A stretch of DNA of 64,000 nt from Mactra quadrangularis (GCA_025267735.1 CM046303.1:34014380-34078379), one strand, 5' to 3'. Shown: positions 45,401 through 55,849, numbered from the stretch's first letter. Notes: a model not told the origin generated them from the letters alone. Numbers and translations: made by a program.

Positions 45401-47495
45401 TATTAGTGAAGTATGTGGCTGTGTGAGGATTCTTTACCTGAAAAAAAAAAGAAATATTACATTTCTTTGGGTATAGATAGATAGCGAAAACAACTTTTTT
45501 TTACGAAAACAACCTGTTAAATTAATATTATACATTATTTCAAGCAAAACTTGATATTTTATAAAACTTGATATACTTGATATTATAAAATACGTTAAAT
45601 GAGCAAGTTTTGGTACAAAATTACGAAAAATAATGATTTTATAGCCGATTTTCTTGTTTCAGAGGATCAAAACGGGAAGTCGATCGAAATGCTACGTTGA
45701 AGTCCTATACCAAAACAACCTATAAGATGTTTATTTCTTCGTGTTTAACATAATTTAAATATTTTATGTAGTAAATGCATATCCTGGATACATTTTTCTG
45801 ATTACCCTATTAACAATAAATGAAAATAATTACTGTTTTTCTTCTCTAAAACAACTTGATCTGCCCATAGCTGTTTAGCTCTCGTACCAAAACAACTTTA
45901 CAAACTGTAAAATCAATATTTCCTGTGTTTTTATTTGAGTTATTTTTACATTAACATCATTTCTTTAGACATTTGATTGGTAATTAATTAAAATAATAGA
46001 AAAATAATGATGTTACGACACGCTAATTTCACGAAAACTTGTCAGACTAACGAAAACAACTTTTCAGTTCGAAAAAAACTTAGAAAATTAATATTTTTCA
46101 CGCCTAGTCCAAACATAGATTGTTTTGTGGATAAACATTATGATTTAATACTGTAAAGAAATGATATAATTAAGATATGTATAAAATATTATGCTTATTT
46201 AATCTATTCTTTTCACTTATCTCTACGAATAAAACTATGCAGGAAAAGTTGTTTTCGTGAGATTGACTGATTGTTGTTTTCGTAACAAAGTTGTTTTCGT
46301 GAGATTGACTGATGGTTGTTTTTGTAAAAAAAGTTGTTTTCGTAGGAAAAGTTGTTTTCGTGAGATTGACAGATTGCTGCTTTCGTATAAAAGTTGTTTT
46401 CGTGAGATTGACTGATGGTTGTTTTCGTATAAAAGTTGTTTTCATATGAATTGTTGTTTTTGTGAGACTGACTGATTGCTTTTTTCCTAGGAAAAGTTGT
46501 TTTCGTAGAAATAGTTGTTTTGTTCTGATGGATAAAATCATTATTTTCCTATTATTATATTTACTCACCAATTAAATGTCTGAAGAAACGATGTAAGATT
46601 AAAAAGATCATAATTAAAAACACAGATTATTTTTATTTCACAGTTTGTTAAGTTGTTTTCGTACATAAGCTAAACAGTTAGCTATAGTTGTTTTCGTGAA
46701 GGAAAACAGTAATATCATCATGAATGCTTTTCATTTATTGCTAATATGTTAATTAGAAAAAACGCATGCAATTAATATATTTATCATGGAAAAGATTTAA
46801 CCACGCTAAACATGAATAAATAAACATCTTATAGGTTGTTTTCGTAAAGAACTTCAAGGTAGCAATTCAATCGACTTCCCATTGTGATCCACTAAAATAA
46901 GAAATTCGGCTATAATGTCAATATTTTTCGGAATTTTGTAACAAAACTTGCTCATTTAAAGTATTTTATAAAATGCATTCATAAAATATTAAGTTTTGTT
47001 TGAAATAACGTATAATATTAATTTAACATGTTGTTTTCGCTATCTATCTATACCGCATATCTACTTCTACCAACACTGGCCACCTTCAACAGACTGAAGT
47101 CAGACTAGTCGGTTCACAAGCCTATATGGCTTATAAATGTTGTCTTTTGCTATGTTTTGCCGACTTAAAATAAAATTTATCTTATCTTACTGTGCCAGCT
47201 GACACTCTGAATTGAGGTAGGTTGTTCCAGTCCCTAATGGTCTGCGGAAAGAATAAATGGAGTCTGGCAGATGTTGTTGTCTATGGAACTTGAATTGTTG
47301 GTGAGACTGATACTAGTGATAGGTCTTGCATAAAAATGGTTTAATTGCAATGGGTCAAAATAATGCTCTATGTTTACCAATATTTCAACGAAAACATAAA
47401 CTTACAATTGCTTTGGAGTAACACCCAATAGCTTCATCGTATTTACGAGCAGAGAAGAATCTATTTCCCTGTTCTTTTAAATCTGTGTCAGTCAT
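39326..47495 (-). CDS. STUB1: STUB1/CHIP, TPR co-chaperone and U-box E3 ubiquitin ligase (7 exons, 281 aa)
   Basis: Coding exons on the minus strand are 47495-47406, 45437-45239, 43488-43323, 41977-41887, 41300-41244, 40437-40321 and 39451-39326. All have GT/AG borders and matching phases, and total 846 nt. Known role: the TPR domain binds the EEVD tails of Hsp70/Hsp90 and the C-terminal U-box recruits an E2 to ubiquitinate misfolded clients in the cytosol. Seen here: three TPRs (residues 1-100) with the carboxylate-clamp residues Lys7, Asn11, Asn42, Lys49 and Lys72 at CHIP spacing; a charged helical hairpin (about 108-195, [14 protein letters not shown]); and a U-box (about 204-278) with ITPSGITYD, His238 and Pro247 conserved. 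It is about 22 residues shorter than human CHIP, because the disordered N-terminus is missing. No lesion is seen. Confidence 0.95.
39968..40133. mobile_element. MITE in STUB1 intron 6
   Basis: The inverted ends GTCAGTTGTGCATATATTAA and TTAATGCATGTGCCACTAAC extend through CCCTGCTGATTTAAATACTT and its complement. Related copy at 4588-4705. Confidence 0.7.
40321..40437 (-). CDS. STUB1: STUB1 exon 6 (U-box, first half)
   Basis: 117 nt. It encodes [20 protein letters not shown] and [19 protein letters not shown], the core of the U-box with the invariant Pro-Ser-Gly-Ile-Thr-Tyr loop. Phase 0 on both sides. Confidence 0.95.
41016..41214. mobile_element. MITE with TTAACCCTTTACTGGT ends in STUB1 intron 5
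   Basis: The ends TTAACCCTTTACTGGT and ACCAGTTAAGGGTAA are inverted. The interior matches 26055-26260. Confidence 0.6.
41244..41300 (-). CDS. STUB1: STUB1 exon 5
   Basis: 57-nt exon encoding [19 protein letters not shown], collinear with DKYMADMDELFSQVDEKRK of CHIP. Phase 0 on both sides. Confidence 0.92.
41887..41977 (-). CDS. STUB1: STUB1 exon 4 (coiled-coil)
   Basis: 91 nt between TGTACTTTCAG and GTAAGA. It encodes a charged segment ending KLSAIEEQH, consistent with the dimerisation hairpin; this is the least conserved part of the protein. Confidence 0.88.
42010..42686. mobile_element. Degenerate AAGCACTTTTCAAG-rich element in STUB1 intron 3
   Basis: It begins CAGGGTTCATACTGAATTAA. AAGCACTTTT/CAAGCACTTTTCAAGG blocks occur at both ends (42031-42055 and 42590-42672), with the other element nested between them. 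The exact right end is uncertain. Confidence 0.5.
42230..42542. mobile_element. CAGGGGCGGATCCAGG element nested in STUB1 intron 3
   Basis: It starts CAGGGGCGGATCCAGGATTT and ends CCCCTGGATCTGCCAATGG, with several GGGGGGTCCGAAC blocks inside. This G-rich, TIR-bearing family is widespread in invertebrates and hAT-like (prior knowledge). Open frames over it are shadows. Confidence 0.65.
43178..43255. mobile_element. Small MITE, relative of 4168-4532
   Basis: 78 bp from CATTCTTGTACCCAGAG to CTCTGGGTACGAGATG, with GATTCTC/GAGAATC inside. It lies in STUB1 intron 3, about 70 bp from exon 3. Confidence 0.75.
43323..43488 (-). CDS. STUB1: STUB1 exon 3 (TPR/helical linker)
   Basis: 166 nt. It encodes [20 protein letters not shown] and then [17 protein letters not shown], matching the segment of CHIP after the TPRs. 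Phase 1 in, phase 2 out (AG-GTGAAC). Confidence 0.93.
44516..44566 (-). ncRNA. Hammerhead-ribozyme-like motif, copy A
   Basis: On the minus strand: CTGATGA (44555-44549), then AGGCC-TAT-GGCC as a stem-loop, then GAAAC (44536-44532). The conserved core strands are intact. The stem I partner is weak in this copy and activity is unproven. Confidence 0.45.
44757..44806 (+). ncRNA. Hammerhead-ribozyme-like motif, copy B (core mutated)
   Basis: CTGATGA (44767-44773), then AGGCC-TAT-GGCC and AAAAC in place of GAAAC. TTTATT (44759-44764) can pair with AATAAA (44798-44803) as stem I. The G-to-A change in the GAAA strand should abolish cleavage. Confidence 0.45.
45120..45200 (+). repeat. tRNA-like segment, possible SINE
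   Basis: ATGGCGACACGATTGAGTG is followed by the B-box-like GGTGGGTTCAAATCTCAG. No paired acceptor stem. Confidence 0.35.
45239..45437 (-). CDS. STUB1: STUB1 exon 2 (TPR1-TPR3)
   Basis: 199 nt encoding the [20 protein letters not shown] and [20 protein letters not shown] segments. The acceptor is CTTTTTTTTTTCAG. The foldback element ends only 32 bp upstream of this exon. Confidence 0.95.
45470..47054. mobile_element. 1.6-kb foldback element with TTGTTTTCGT array (STUB1 intron 1)
   Basis: It starts GGTATAGATAGATAGCGAAA and ends TTTCGCTATCTATCTATACC, with 25 bp of perfect inversion. The arms continue to pair for several hundred bases: AACCTATAAGATGTTTATTT at 45718 matches AAATAAACATCTTATAGGTT near 46818, and ACTGTAAAATCAATATTT also has a partner. 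The centre (46240-46520) is a tandem array of GTTGTTTTCGTGAGATTGAC units spaced 42 or about 61 bp apart. There is no ORF except a shadow of the array, and no TSD was recognised. Confidence 0.8.
47406..47495 (-). CDS. STUB1: STUB1 exon 1 (start codon, TPR1)
   Basis: Encodes residues 1-30, starting [20 protein letters not shown], and ends in phase 0 before GTAAGT. An upstream ATG at 47503 stops after three codons, and another at 47529 opens ATG-TTA-AAA-TAA. Either could act as a tiny uORF if transcribed. Confidence 0.92.
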
Positions 47496-47717
47496 GTTTT
47501 CATCAGAGAGGGAGCGGTTATTTTAACATGGCAAACTTGAATATAATTTAGTTCGGAGGTGTAAAACTAAAATCTAACTTAAAAAAATAATAAACAATAA
47601 ATAATGTGAATTCAGATATAGTAATAAACCTAAATCTGGTTTTATATAAAATAACACGTCCCTTAAAAAGGGAGACCACTGTGGAAGAAGAAGTGATAAT
47701 TGTTTTCAACAAAGAGA
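47496..47717. promoter_or_regulatory. Bidirectional STUB1/DPF promoter region
   Basis: Only 222 bp separate the divergent start codons. A palindromic TTTATATAAA at 47641-47650 could serve as a TATA box in either direction. CCCTTAAAAAGGG lies at 47660-47672. Transcript starts were not located. Confidence 0.5.
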
Positions 47718-47758
47718 ATGGCCGAAATAACGTTGCGTTACGACGCTATACAGAAAAG
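47718..47758 (+). CDS. DPF: DPF exon 1
   Basis: ATG in context GAGAATGGCC, 13 codons plus AG before the donor GTTAAC. The raw frame continues 56 more codons, but splicing at this donor restores the AIQK-S-LGGSDAYY join expected of the family, so the longer frame is read-through of the intron. Confidence 0.75.
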
Positions 47759-50700
47759 GTTAACAGCTTTTAGCCATTTATTTCATTTGTGCACAGAGTA
47801 TAGAAACAGATTAATGTCAGTCGATTATATATTTCCTGCGCGATTGAAAGAGGGAAGCATTTGCACACATGCACCTTTCGTACCCGGTACGATTCGTACC
47901 AGGTCAGTTATGGTTTATAGAATTTGAAGAGCGGTTGCCTAGAAATGTCTATTAAATCATACTGTCTTTTTATGGTTTATTTGCAAATTTTGTTGACACT
48001 TCAGAAATTTCAGCTGTCAAAATGCAAAGCATAATGTATTGTCCAAATGCCATATCAAGTTAGGTTTATTCTTGAAAGTTTTCATGGCATTGGGGTGGCG
48101 AAATCAAATGTCCAAGTTGTACATTTTCAAACATAAGTCTCTGTTTTCCCGCATACAAAGTTGAAACAAATCCCCTTTGTCAACAATACATTAAAATACT
48201 CATGATGCTACAGAGCCTCACTGTATTTATCATTGACATTGTAATTTGTATCACAATGGTAATTAATGACAAACAGAATAACACCAGAAGGAATCCCTAA
48301 TCATTTATTTAGGGATTCCTCCTAAACGTTTAGGATTCCTCCAATAATAGAGAAACAAATTTTGTTGTAAACTATTCATGGGAACTCAACTTCATGTAAA
48401 AGCTGTGCATTTTTTATGGATCCATATAAGTTGTCCTGACCCTGACTCACAGGTTCCTTTTGTAAGTTTATACTTTCCTTGGCAAATTGCAATTTTAACA
48501 TGTGTAACTGAAATATTAAATTACAATTTACAGTCTTGGAGGTTCTGATGCCTACTATAATGATGCTGTTGAACAAGCTGCTAGTTACAATATACGACTA
48601 AAGAATGATAGGAAGATGAGATTACCATTTCTGGATTCACAAACTGGTGTAGCACAAAGTCATACTGATCTATGGCATCATTACAGACATAGACAACCAG
48701 GTATGTATTCTCCTTATTTAGGCTGCTATGGTTCAATTCAAACCATGGTATGAGTGCTATGGTTTGGTTTGTTTCACAGTTCACTAAAATTAACTCCTTC
48801 TACCCGAAGATAAATACGCCTATATTAACCTATCGCTGTTATACCGGTCTTTACCTAGTACATAAACTCCTTATCTTCCTCTGTACACCGAGACAGTTTT
48901 AACGTATACACATTGTTATGACGGTGTTAAGTCATAACTTGTGATTCATTTAATCGTTTATGAAATACAATTTTTTTACAAAGGAAATATTTCTGGAAAG
49001 AAAATTAAATTATGCATCCAATGGTACTATTTTTAGTTTTGTATCTTCCTTTACAAAAGAATAGCTAGCAAGGTCATTGCATATTAGAAATTAACCTACT
49101 GCAAAAGAGAATCCGGCGTATTTAAACTTTGTTTTTCATGAAAAAAAAATCAGCGGCATCAACAAAATCGGAAACGTACATAATGTGCATGGTTTAATTG
49201 ATTTTCTTATGTTGAAAACAGAATTAAAATATTCGCATCAGAAAAAAAGTTACATGTGTATTTGTAATGAGAGGTAAAAATCTGATTTTACCTAATACCT
49301 TTAAAGTTTATCCACACATTTAACACGGACGTCATTTCCCATGACAATCAAAACTAATTTCAATCAAATATCAACTTATTTCTTCCTAACAAGATATTTA
49401 TTCATACATTCCTCTCCAATTGATTTCCTGTCCGACTATAAACATAGATAAACGCCGGCGATTTTCTTTTGATCAGTAAAGCACCGCACCATATGACGTA
49501 TTTAGCGCGTGCCATATTGAATACAATATTGTACTTCAAAAACACACCGCAATACAAGTATAAGATTGGGACCACAAGTATTATTATAGAAAATGTATTC
49601 GTCGGCGACAATTAATTTTAAGAAGGTAACGTATCAACACTTCCTGTGTTGACATGTCCTAATAATCTTTCCTCGCGTTGATATTATAACAGCATACATA
49701 AATAAATTAATAAACAAAAAATAAAGTTTGTTCTTTATCATAAGATTCTTAATAACTTATTTGCGCGTGGTTTTAATCAGTCATTTTTTAAATGAAATTT
49801 AACAGCGTTTTATTTGCAATTTATTTGCATTCTTCTTTTGTATTTCCGCGTCAATGACTTATCGTAATCACGTTTATGATAGTTAATTAAAACGTGTTGT
49901 GAAGTGTAACCAGATTTATAATCTTGGACGCGCAAAGTTATTTTCACGAAAAATTTGTTTTGAAAATAGATAAAAGGTGTTACAAATATTAATAATACAA
50001 ATATCAATCAACAATTATCAACGAAACATTCAATAAAAGACACACTACAATTTGTCAATTTTTAATTGCAAACAAATGCACTTGAACGGAAAAGTGTTAC
50101 AAATTAAAATGAAGAAAAAACATTATGAAATTAAAATAATATTTGTGCAGAATAAATTAACTTTCATAATAGCGCCAATTAATTTCTATGCAGTGACCTT
50201 GCTTTAAATTGTTAGTAACTTGCTCCATCTAACACCAAATCATCTTATCTTTACCCGCTGTGCTTATCGCTACGCTTATCGATGTAAAGATCGTCTGCAT
50301 ACACATGACGGATATACGCGTCACGCGGCAATCAGAGGTTTAAATTCTTTGACGGATATACGAGTCAGTCGGCATTTCGATTGAAGTTTAATTGACGCAT
50401 ATATACGGCACTCGGTATAGAGAGCAGCAAAATCGTGACGCATATATAAGTCATTCGGAAAGAATGGGTTAATAAGCAACTGATTATTTCACTTGCCTTT
50501 CATCTAAATCCTCTAGGCCATGGCTTGTTTAAACCCCAGTAAGAGTGCTACGGTATCACAGTTCACTAAAATTAATTTATAAGCAATTGGTTATTTCACA
50601 TGCCTTTCTCAAAAAGTCCCTTTGCCATCTGACATAATTGCTGTCTATTGAAAATTGGATTATATCCAAGCATAAATGGAATTTAAAGTTAACTTTGACA

Positions 50701-53700
50701 TCAGTTCAAACCCTTGTTTAAATATATTCTGAAATTTTTCAAAGTAAAATATTTCTAGAAATACCCCATACACAGTGCCAGTTTTACAGAATTATCTCAC
50801 TTTTTAAAAAAAAATATGCCATATGCAAATATTGACGATATTGTCAACCTCATTGAGAATTTTCGTTGTTTCCTTGTAAAACATGCACCAAAAATGAAGT
50901 AGGATTTGGAGGTAAAATACTGTGTGATGTACCCAAAAAATTACGATACTTGTAAGTTATATTATGTTTACAGTCACAAATCATTACAATTTGTAAGAAC
51001 TGTCTTTTCCTCGGGAAAATTTTGTTGAATCAATTTACTAGAATGTAATTTGTTTGAATTACAGGAAAATTTCCTGGACAGATTTACTCGTACCCAGAAA
51101 GGAGATGGAAGAAAAAACGTCACTATTTTCTGTTCCCAGAGGAAAGAACGGCTAAAACAAGTGAAGTAGAAACAGGGGAATCTGGTGAGTATACTTGATG
51201 TTACCTATGCTCGGTCACTTTTATATCAAATTTGATTTGGTTAAACAGATGTCTAATGAATAAGGTAAAGTTCCTACGATGAAAGCATCTTTATGTTTGC
51301 TAACTTTCGTTTCCAAAAAAACAAGCGCCTATAGAACCCGGATGTTTGATAAAATCAGTGCGAAGCACCATAAGTAAAACATGGCATCTTAAAATAATCG
51401 GACCAGTGCTCGGTCACCTTGTTTTTAAGTCAAATAGAAGTAAATATGTGAACATTTTGCTGTAAACGAGTAAATCATTGATTAAATATTATAGATTTAA
51501 GTAAATAATGATATTTCTTGAAATATGTTACTAATCATTAGTGAATAAGATGGAGCTGTTAAAACACAATTTACTAGCGATAAAAGTAGGTGCTATCCGC
51601 ATCTTTCGTCTGCAGAAACAATCAAGCGTCTAGATGATCATGATTTTGAGTTTGAGACACAAATCACGAGGTTTCCATATTTATTTACTGAAATTTTGAT
51701 GGGGTGACCGAGCATTGGTAGTGACCAAGCATAGGTAGTTGACTCTATACTTAATGTTTGTATCAGTCAATTCGGTTTGTGGCAGGGTTAGAGACATAAA
51801 TGTGTTTCTGCAAGTACTTTTTATGACATTGATTTGAAAAAAATAAGTGTACAATTTTTCACAATCTTTGGGAATAAAGAGCAGGAGTTCACATATAGAA
51901 ATGCAGGGGTTGTTATAAAAAAATAAAACTTATCTGTGACTGATTTAATCATTACATAAAATTTCATGTATTACTTTATAAAGTTAAATTAGACCTACAT
52001 TCATTGGTGTAAACTATTTACCTCTTTTTTATGATGTAAAATTTTAATTCCCAATGTTTCTAGATGACTTTGTTTAATTTATCATGTTATATTTTCTTTT
52101 TTCCTCTCACTTGCCTTACTTTATGCACATAATATATATTTTACATAGCATATCAGTTGAATTTAAATAAGACAAACTAGTTGAAGTTTAAAATTAAGTT
52201 AATTATCCATTAAATTTGTCAATAATTTAGATATGAAAGTGAAACTTTGTCTACAATTCATGTTCATTTTATATACTCAAGATGTATTGGGTCTTGTCAT
52301 TAAAACATTAAAATGTTGTATCACTGTAGTGACTAGTGTATTTTGATTTTATCAGGTTTCTAACTATATTCTTTGTAGTCTTAGTCCTGATTGATCTAAC
52401 TTTAATATTACTGTCTATTAAAACTGTTAATATTAGAAATCACATAGAACATGTAATGTATACCTTATGTGTTAACATGTTGAGCCTGTTTAGTAAGGAC
52501 ATCACTTCCTTGCAGAGTGATTTTCTATGTAGAGGTTTGCTATGTTAAATCACTAGCTGGCAAAGTCATTCTTGCTACCTGAATACATTCAGAACCATTT
52601 GACATTTTCCAACAGTTTTGATTGCTGCCTTGAAGCAAAACCATTTTCTTCAATTTTGGTTGTTACCTTAAAGCAAAACCACTTCCTGCAACTTTAGTTG
52701 CCACCTTGAAGCAAAACCACTTCCTGCAACTTTAGTTGCCACCTGCAAATTTGGTTGCCACCTTGAAGCAAAACCACCACCTTGAAGCAAAACCATTTCC
52801 TGCAATTTTGTTGTAGCTGTGAAGCTAAACCACTTTCCTGCAACTTTTGTTGCCACCTTGAAGCAAAACCATTGCCTGCAACTTTAGTTGCCACCTTGAA
52901 GCAAAAAAAAATCCTGCAAATTTGGTTGCCACCTTGAAGCAAAACCACTTCCTGCAATTTTGTTGTAGCTGTGAAGCGAAACCACTTTCCTGCAACTTTT
53001 GTTGCCACCTTGAAGCAAAACCATTGCCTGCAACTTTAGTTGCCACCTTGAAGCAAAAAAAATCCTGCAAATTTGGTTGCCACCTTGAAGCAAAACCACT
53101 TCCTGCAATTTTGTTGTAGCTGTGAAGCAAAACCACTTTCCTGCAACTTTTGTTGCTACCTTGAAGCAAAACCACTTTCCTGCAACTTTGGTTGCCGCCT
53201 TGAAGCAAAACCATTTTCTTCAATTTTGGTTACCACCTTGAAGCAAAACCATTTCCAGCACTTTTAGTTTCCACCTTGAAGCAAAACCATTTCCTGCAAC
53301 TTTAGTTGCCACCTTGAAGCAAAACAAATTCCTGCAATTTTGGTTGCCACCTTGAAGCAAAACTGTACATGGCCAACACAAAAAGTGCTTCTAAAAATCT
53401 CCAGGTAGTGACGTCCTTATGCGACTGACTTGTTAACAGACTGACTGTCTTATATCCTTACTTACAGAACTATTATGTAGTTTTTGTCTGTAGAATAGAC
53501 TGTTTATCTACTTATATAGCATTTCTTTTCTATTTTATCAGCTTTACCTTCAAACTTGTTTTTTAATAAATTTGTTGTAGTGGTTCAGCTATTAGTATTA
53601 TACTGCTAAGCTGGAGAACTTAATCAAAGCCAATATTTATGGATCGTTTTTACAAAAAAATTTAAGTACTATCAACTATCACCTTAACCCCATGACCTAA

Positions 53701-54312
53701 AGCTGGCATCTAGTGAACTTTTTGTTTTTCATCAAATTCTCCAGCAGCTAAACTTAGATAAGGTTCAAATAGTACATAAAATAACTTACATGTCCAAAAT
53801 GCCTGTAGATGTTAGCTTGTGAATTGTAATTTTTATTCTGAATGCTCTGCACAAATTATTTTAGCAAATGACTTAGTTTTCTGTTTGAATTAATTTCTGT
53901 GCAGAGGTATTGAAGCTTATGATCAAAATACAATTTGAAATTTTCTGAGAAAGAAAGGCTGTAGTTCTTTTATGGACTACAAGATGTCATTCAATTACTT
54001 TACTTGTCTAGAAAGAGAATTTGCTTGTCTTCCTTATTAATATTTGTCATAGATCATGTAACTACAGACCCTAAAAAATACAACTTAAATTTATTGATAC
54101 AAGATTGTAAGCATTAGCTAAAATAATGTTTTATGTGTAGACATTGTATATATGTATTAGTGTACCAAATATATATATTCTTTCTCTACAAGACTTGTGT
54201 AGTAATCTTTGTATTGTGTATATGTGTGTAGCTAGATTTGTACATTTTACAGATAGTGTTACTTCTTCTACCCCTACTAGACGTAAACAACGTCCCGACC
54301 CTGTTCAACCAG
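47718..54312 (+). CDS. DPF: DPF/Requiem (BAF45) family, 5' exons only
   Basis: Coding exons are 47718-47758, 48534-48700, 51065-51184 and, less certainly, 54253-54312, with consistent phases (2, 1, 1). Known role: DPF proteins are accessory subunits of SWI/SNF (BAF) complexes that read acylated histone H3 through a C-terminal double PHD finger. Seen here is the N-terminal Requiem domain: MAEITLRYDAIQKSLGG, then a segment equivalent to YYKDAMEQCHNYNARL, then MRLPFLDSQTGVAQ, then GQIYSYPERRWKKKR. The linker, C2H2 finger and PHD pair are not in the window, so the gene runs off the right edge; the exact paralogue (DPF1/2/3) cannot be fixed. Confidence 0.85.
48534..48700 (+). CDS. DPF: DPF exon 2 (Requiem N-terminal domain)
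   Basis: 167 nt between TTACAATTTACAG and GTATGT. It encodes LGGSDAYYNDAVEQAASYNI and RMRLPFLDSQTGVAQ-type sequence. The LPFLDSQTGVAQ block is identical to vertebrate DPF2 as I remember it. Confidence 0.92.
48790..50472. mobile_element. piggyBac-like nonautonomous element in DPF intron 2
   Basis: TTAA at both ends (48790-48793 and 50469-50472) encloses the inverted ends CTCCTTCTACCCGAAG and CATTCGGAAAGAATGGG. Near the right end GACGSATATACGMGTCA-type repeats occur four times (50307-50460). No transposase ORF. The flanking sequence CACAGTTCACTAAAATTAA is duplicated at 50552-50572 without an insertion, a paralogous empty site. Confidence 0.75.
51065..51184 (+). CDS. DPF: DPF exon 3
   Basis: 120 nt. 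It encodes KFPGQIYSYPERRWKKKRHY and an acidic tail before the donor GTGAGT. The GQ(I/L)YSYPxRRWxKKR block is diagnostic of DPF proteins. Confidence 0.92.
51185..52618 (+). other. DPF intron 3, unrecognised part
   Basis: The flanking text TGCTCGGTCAC recurs in both orientations around 51209, 51409 and 51705, suggesting a small inverted element of about 510 bp (51205-51725). Otherwise nothing is recognised. Confidence 0.4.
52619..53363. repeat. Minisatellite with higher-order structure (DPF intron 3)
   Basis: A unit of about 38 bp (TTGCCACCTTGAAGCAAAAC plus CACTTCCTGCAACTTTAG) is repeated about 19 times. A variant unit with TGTAGCTGTGAAGC recurs at 52812, 52964 and 53115, defining a 151-152 bp higher-order repeat of four units. 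Several overlapping open frames on both strands are shadows. Confidence 0.9.
53364..54252 (+). other. DPF intron 3, distal part
   Basis: AT-rich sequence with no supported exon or repeat. Confidence 0.4.
54253..54312 (+). CDS. DPF: DPF putative exon 4 (possibly alternative)
   Basis: A 60-nt symmetric phase-1 cassette between TTTTACAG and GTAGGA. It encodes SVTSSTPTRRKQRPDPVQP, a Ser/Thr/Arg/Pro linker. I cannot align it to a known DPF; open frame, phase and both splice sites support it. Being a multiple of three, it could be skipped. Confidence 0.5.
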
Positions 54313-54753
54313 GTAGGATTAAACAAAACTGCTTCCTGCAATCCTTTTATTTGTTGTATTATATTCCCTCCTTGTTTGCCTGCCTTGACTGCCATAGCAC
54401 TTGTACAATAAAAACTTAGCATTATTGTTGCTGTGGTGAAATTTTCCATTTGTGCAAAACACCATTTCATTTGCAGCATTTTTTCTCCTTCATTATAATT
54501 AAACTGAAAGAAAAAATGTTTATATACAGAAATTATTAATTTTGTTAATCATTTGCTAATTTGTTTTTGTTTTGATTTGATGCATTCAACGGCTATGTGT
54601 ACTTATAGTATCTCCAATTTGGGTCAAAATTACTTATTTCATTTAGTCAGCCTGACTGTCAGGATGGGTGGTGTTTTACGTTTTTTTCTATATAACTACT
54701 GGTTATAAATTGAGCAAGTGCTTGAGAGCATTTCATGCAATGACTGTTCTTTT

Positions 54754-55155
54754 TAGGGGTGTAACAATATGTCAAAAACCGTATTGCAATACACAGAATC
54801 CGTATTGCAGTATATTGCAATATATTGCAATACATATTGTTCTTTGCGAATAAATGCATAGCATGAATTAATGCACGTGCATCATCTTAATTCGATCAAC
54901 ATTGCACATAAATATTTGTATTTTCAAATGATCTACACATATTATGCAAATGTTTGAATAAGTTAGAAAAAAAGGTTTGAAAGGTTCTGAACACATTTTA
55001 ACATCTCTTCAAACATTTAAATTTCAGACTCTGATAAAAACAATCAGTATGAAACATAACTAGAAGATCGGTTCAGAGAAAAACAAACCGGTTAAAAACC
55101 GTCAGAAGTCGTATTGCAGTATTAACCGGTATATTGGTTAATCGTTACACCCCTA
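54754..55155. mobile_element. hAT-like 402-bp element with 8-bp TSD
   Basis: TIRs TAGGGGTGTAAC / GTTACACCCCTA are flanked by an exact 8-bp duplication GTTCTTTT (54746-54753 and 55156-55163). The interior has GTATTGCAATAC and TATTGCAATATATTGC palindromes and no ORF. It lies downstream of the last visible DPF exon. Confidence 0.88.
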
Positions 55156-55849
55156 GTTCTTTTAATCATTAATTTTCCAATAGGTGTATGCAAGCTTTTC
55201 ACTTATGAAACCTTTCTACCTTCTATTTGCTTTATAAATTACAAAATGAATCTTTAAAATTTAAAATACTAATTTATTTAAAGCAATAAAACACCAAGTA
55301 AATTGATATGATAAGATTTTAATGTGAAAATAATTAAATAAGCACTTTTGATGCACTAAAGCATTTGATTATTGTAAAAATGAAAAAGGATTTTTTATGC
55401 TTTTAAAATGCAATTATTTTTCAATTTTCTGCAAATGTAATTCATCCAGCTGGGAATATCAATTCTGATTTTACTTTAAACTTCTGCTTTTTTGTTTGCT
55501 TTTGCAAAATCATGTTATAAACTTTTGATAATATTTGTGTGTGATGCCAATTAAATTGCATGTTAAATTTTTGCTGAATCATACTCTTTTTCATGGTAAA
55601 TATAATTGCATGTTCTCACCAAATTCAGTATGGCCATGTTTTTTTAATATTTACACATAGCCAGTGTGGCTTAACATGTGACAAAAAATGAAAAAAAAAA
55701 CGTGGCAGATTTTCAAATCGACTAAACCCATTTTTAGCTGGACTTTACAAAGTAAATGGAGAGCTCTCCTACTCACCCTAGCATCTGTGTCCATGTTTCT
55801 GATTAAAGTTTTTGTGCTGTAAAATATTGTTTACTATAACTTTTTTATT

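Noticed and set aside
46170..46571. 133-codon minus frame with KTTF and SVNLTKTT repeats
   Set aside because: It is the translation of the TTGTTTTCGT tandem array in the foldback element and has no independent coding evidence.
47759..47927. Read-through of the DPF first exon frame
   Set aside because: The extra codons follow a usable donor at 47759; splicing there restores the family-conserved join, so the extension is intron.
52668..53267. Several overlapping open frames on both strands with CFKVATKVAG or CHLEAKPL repeats
   Set aside because: They are shadows of the 38-bp minisatellite.
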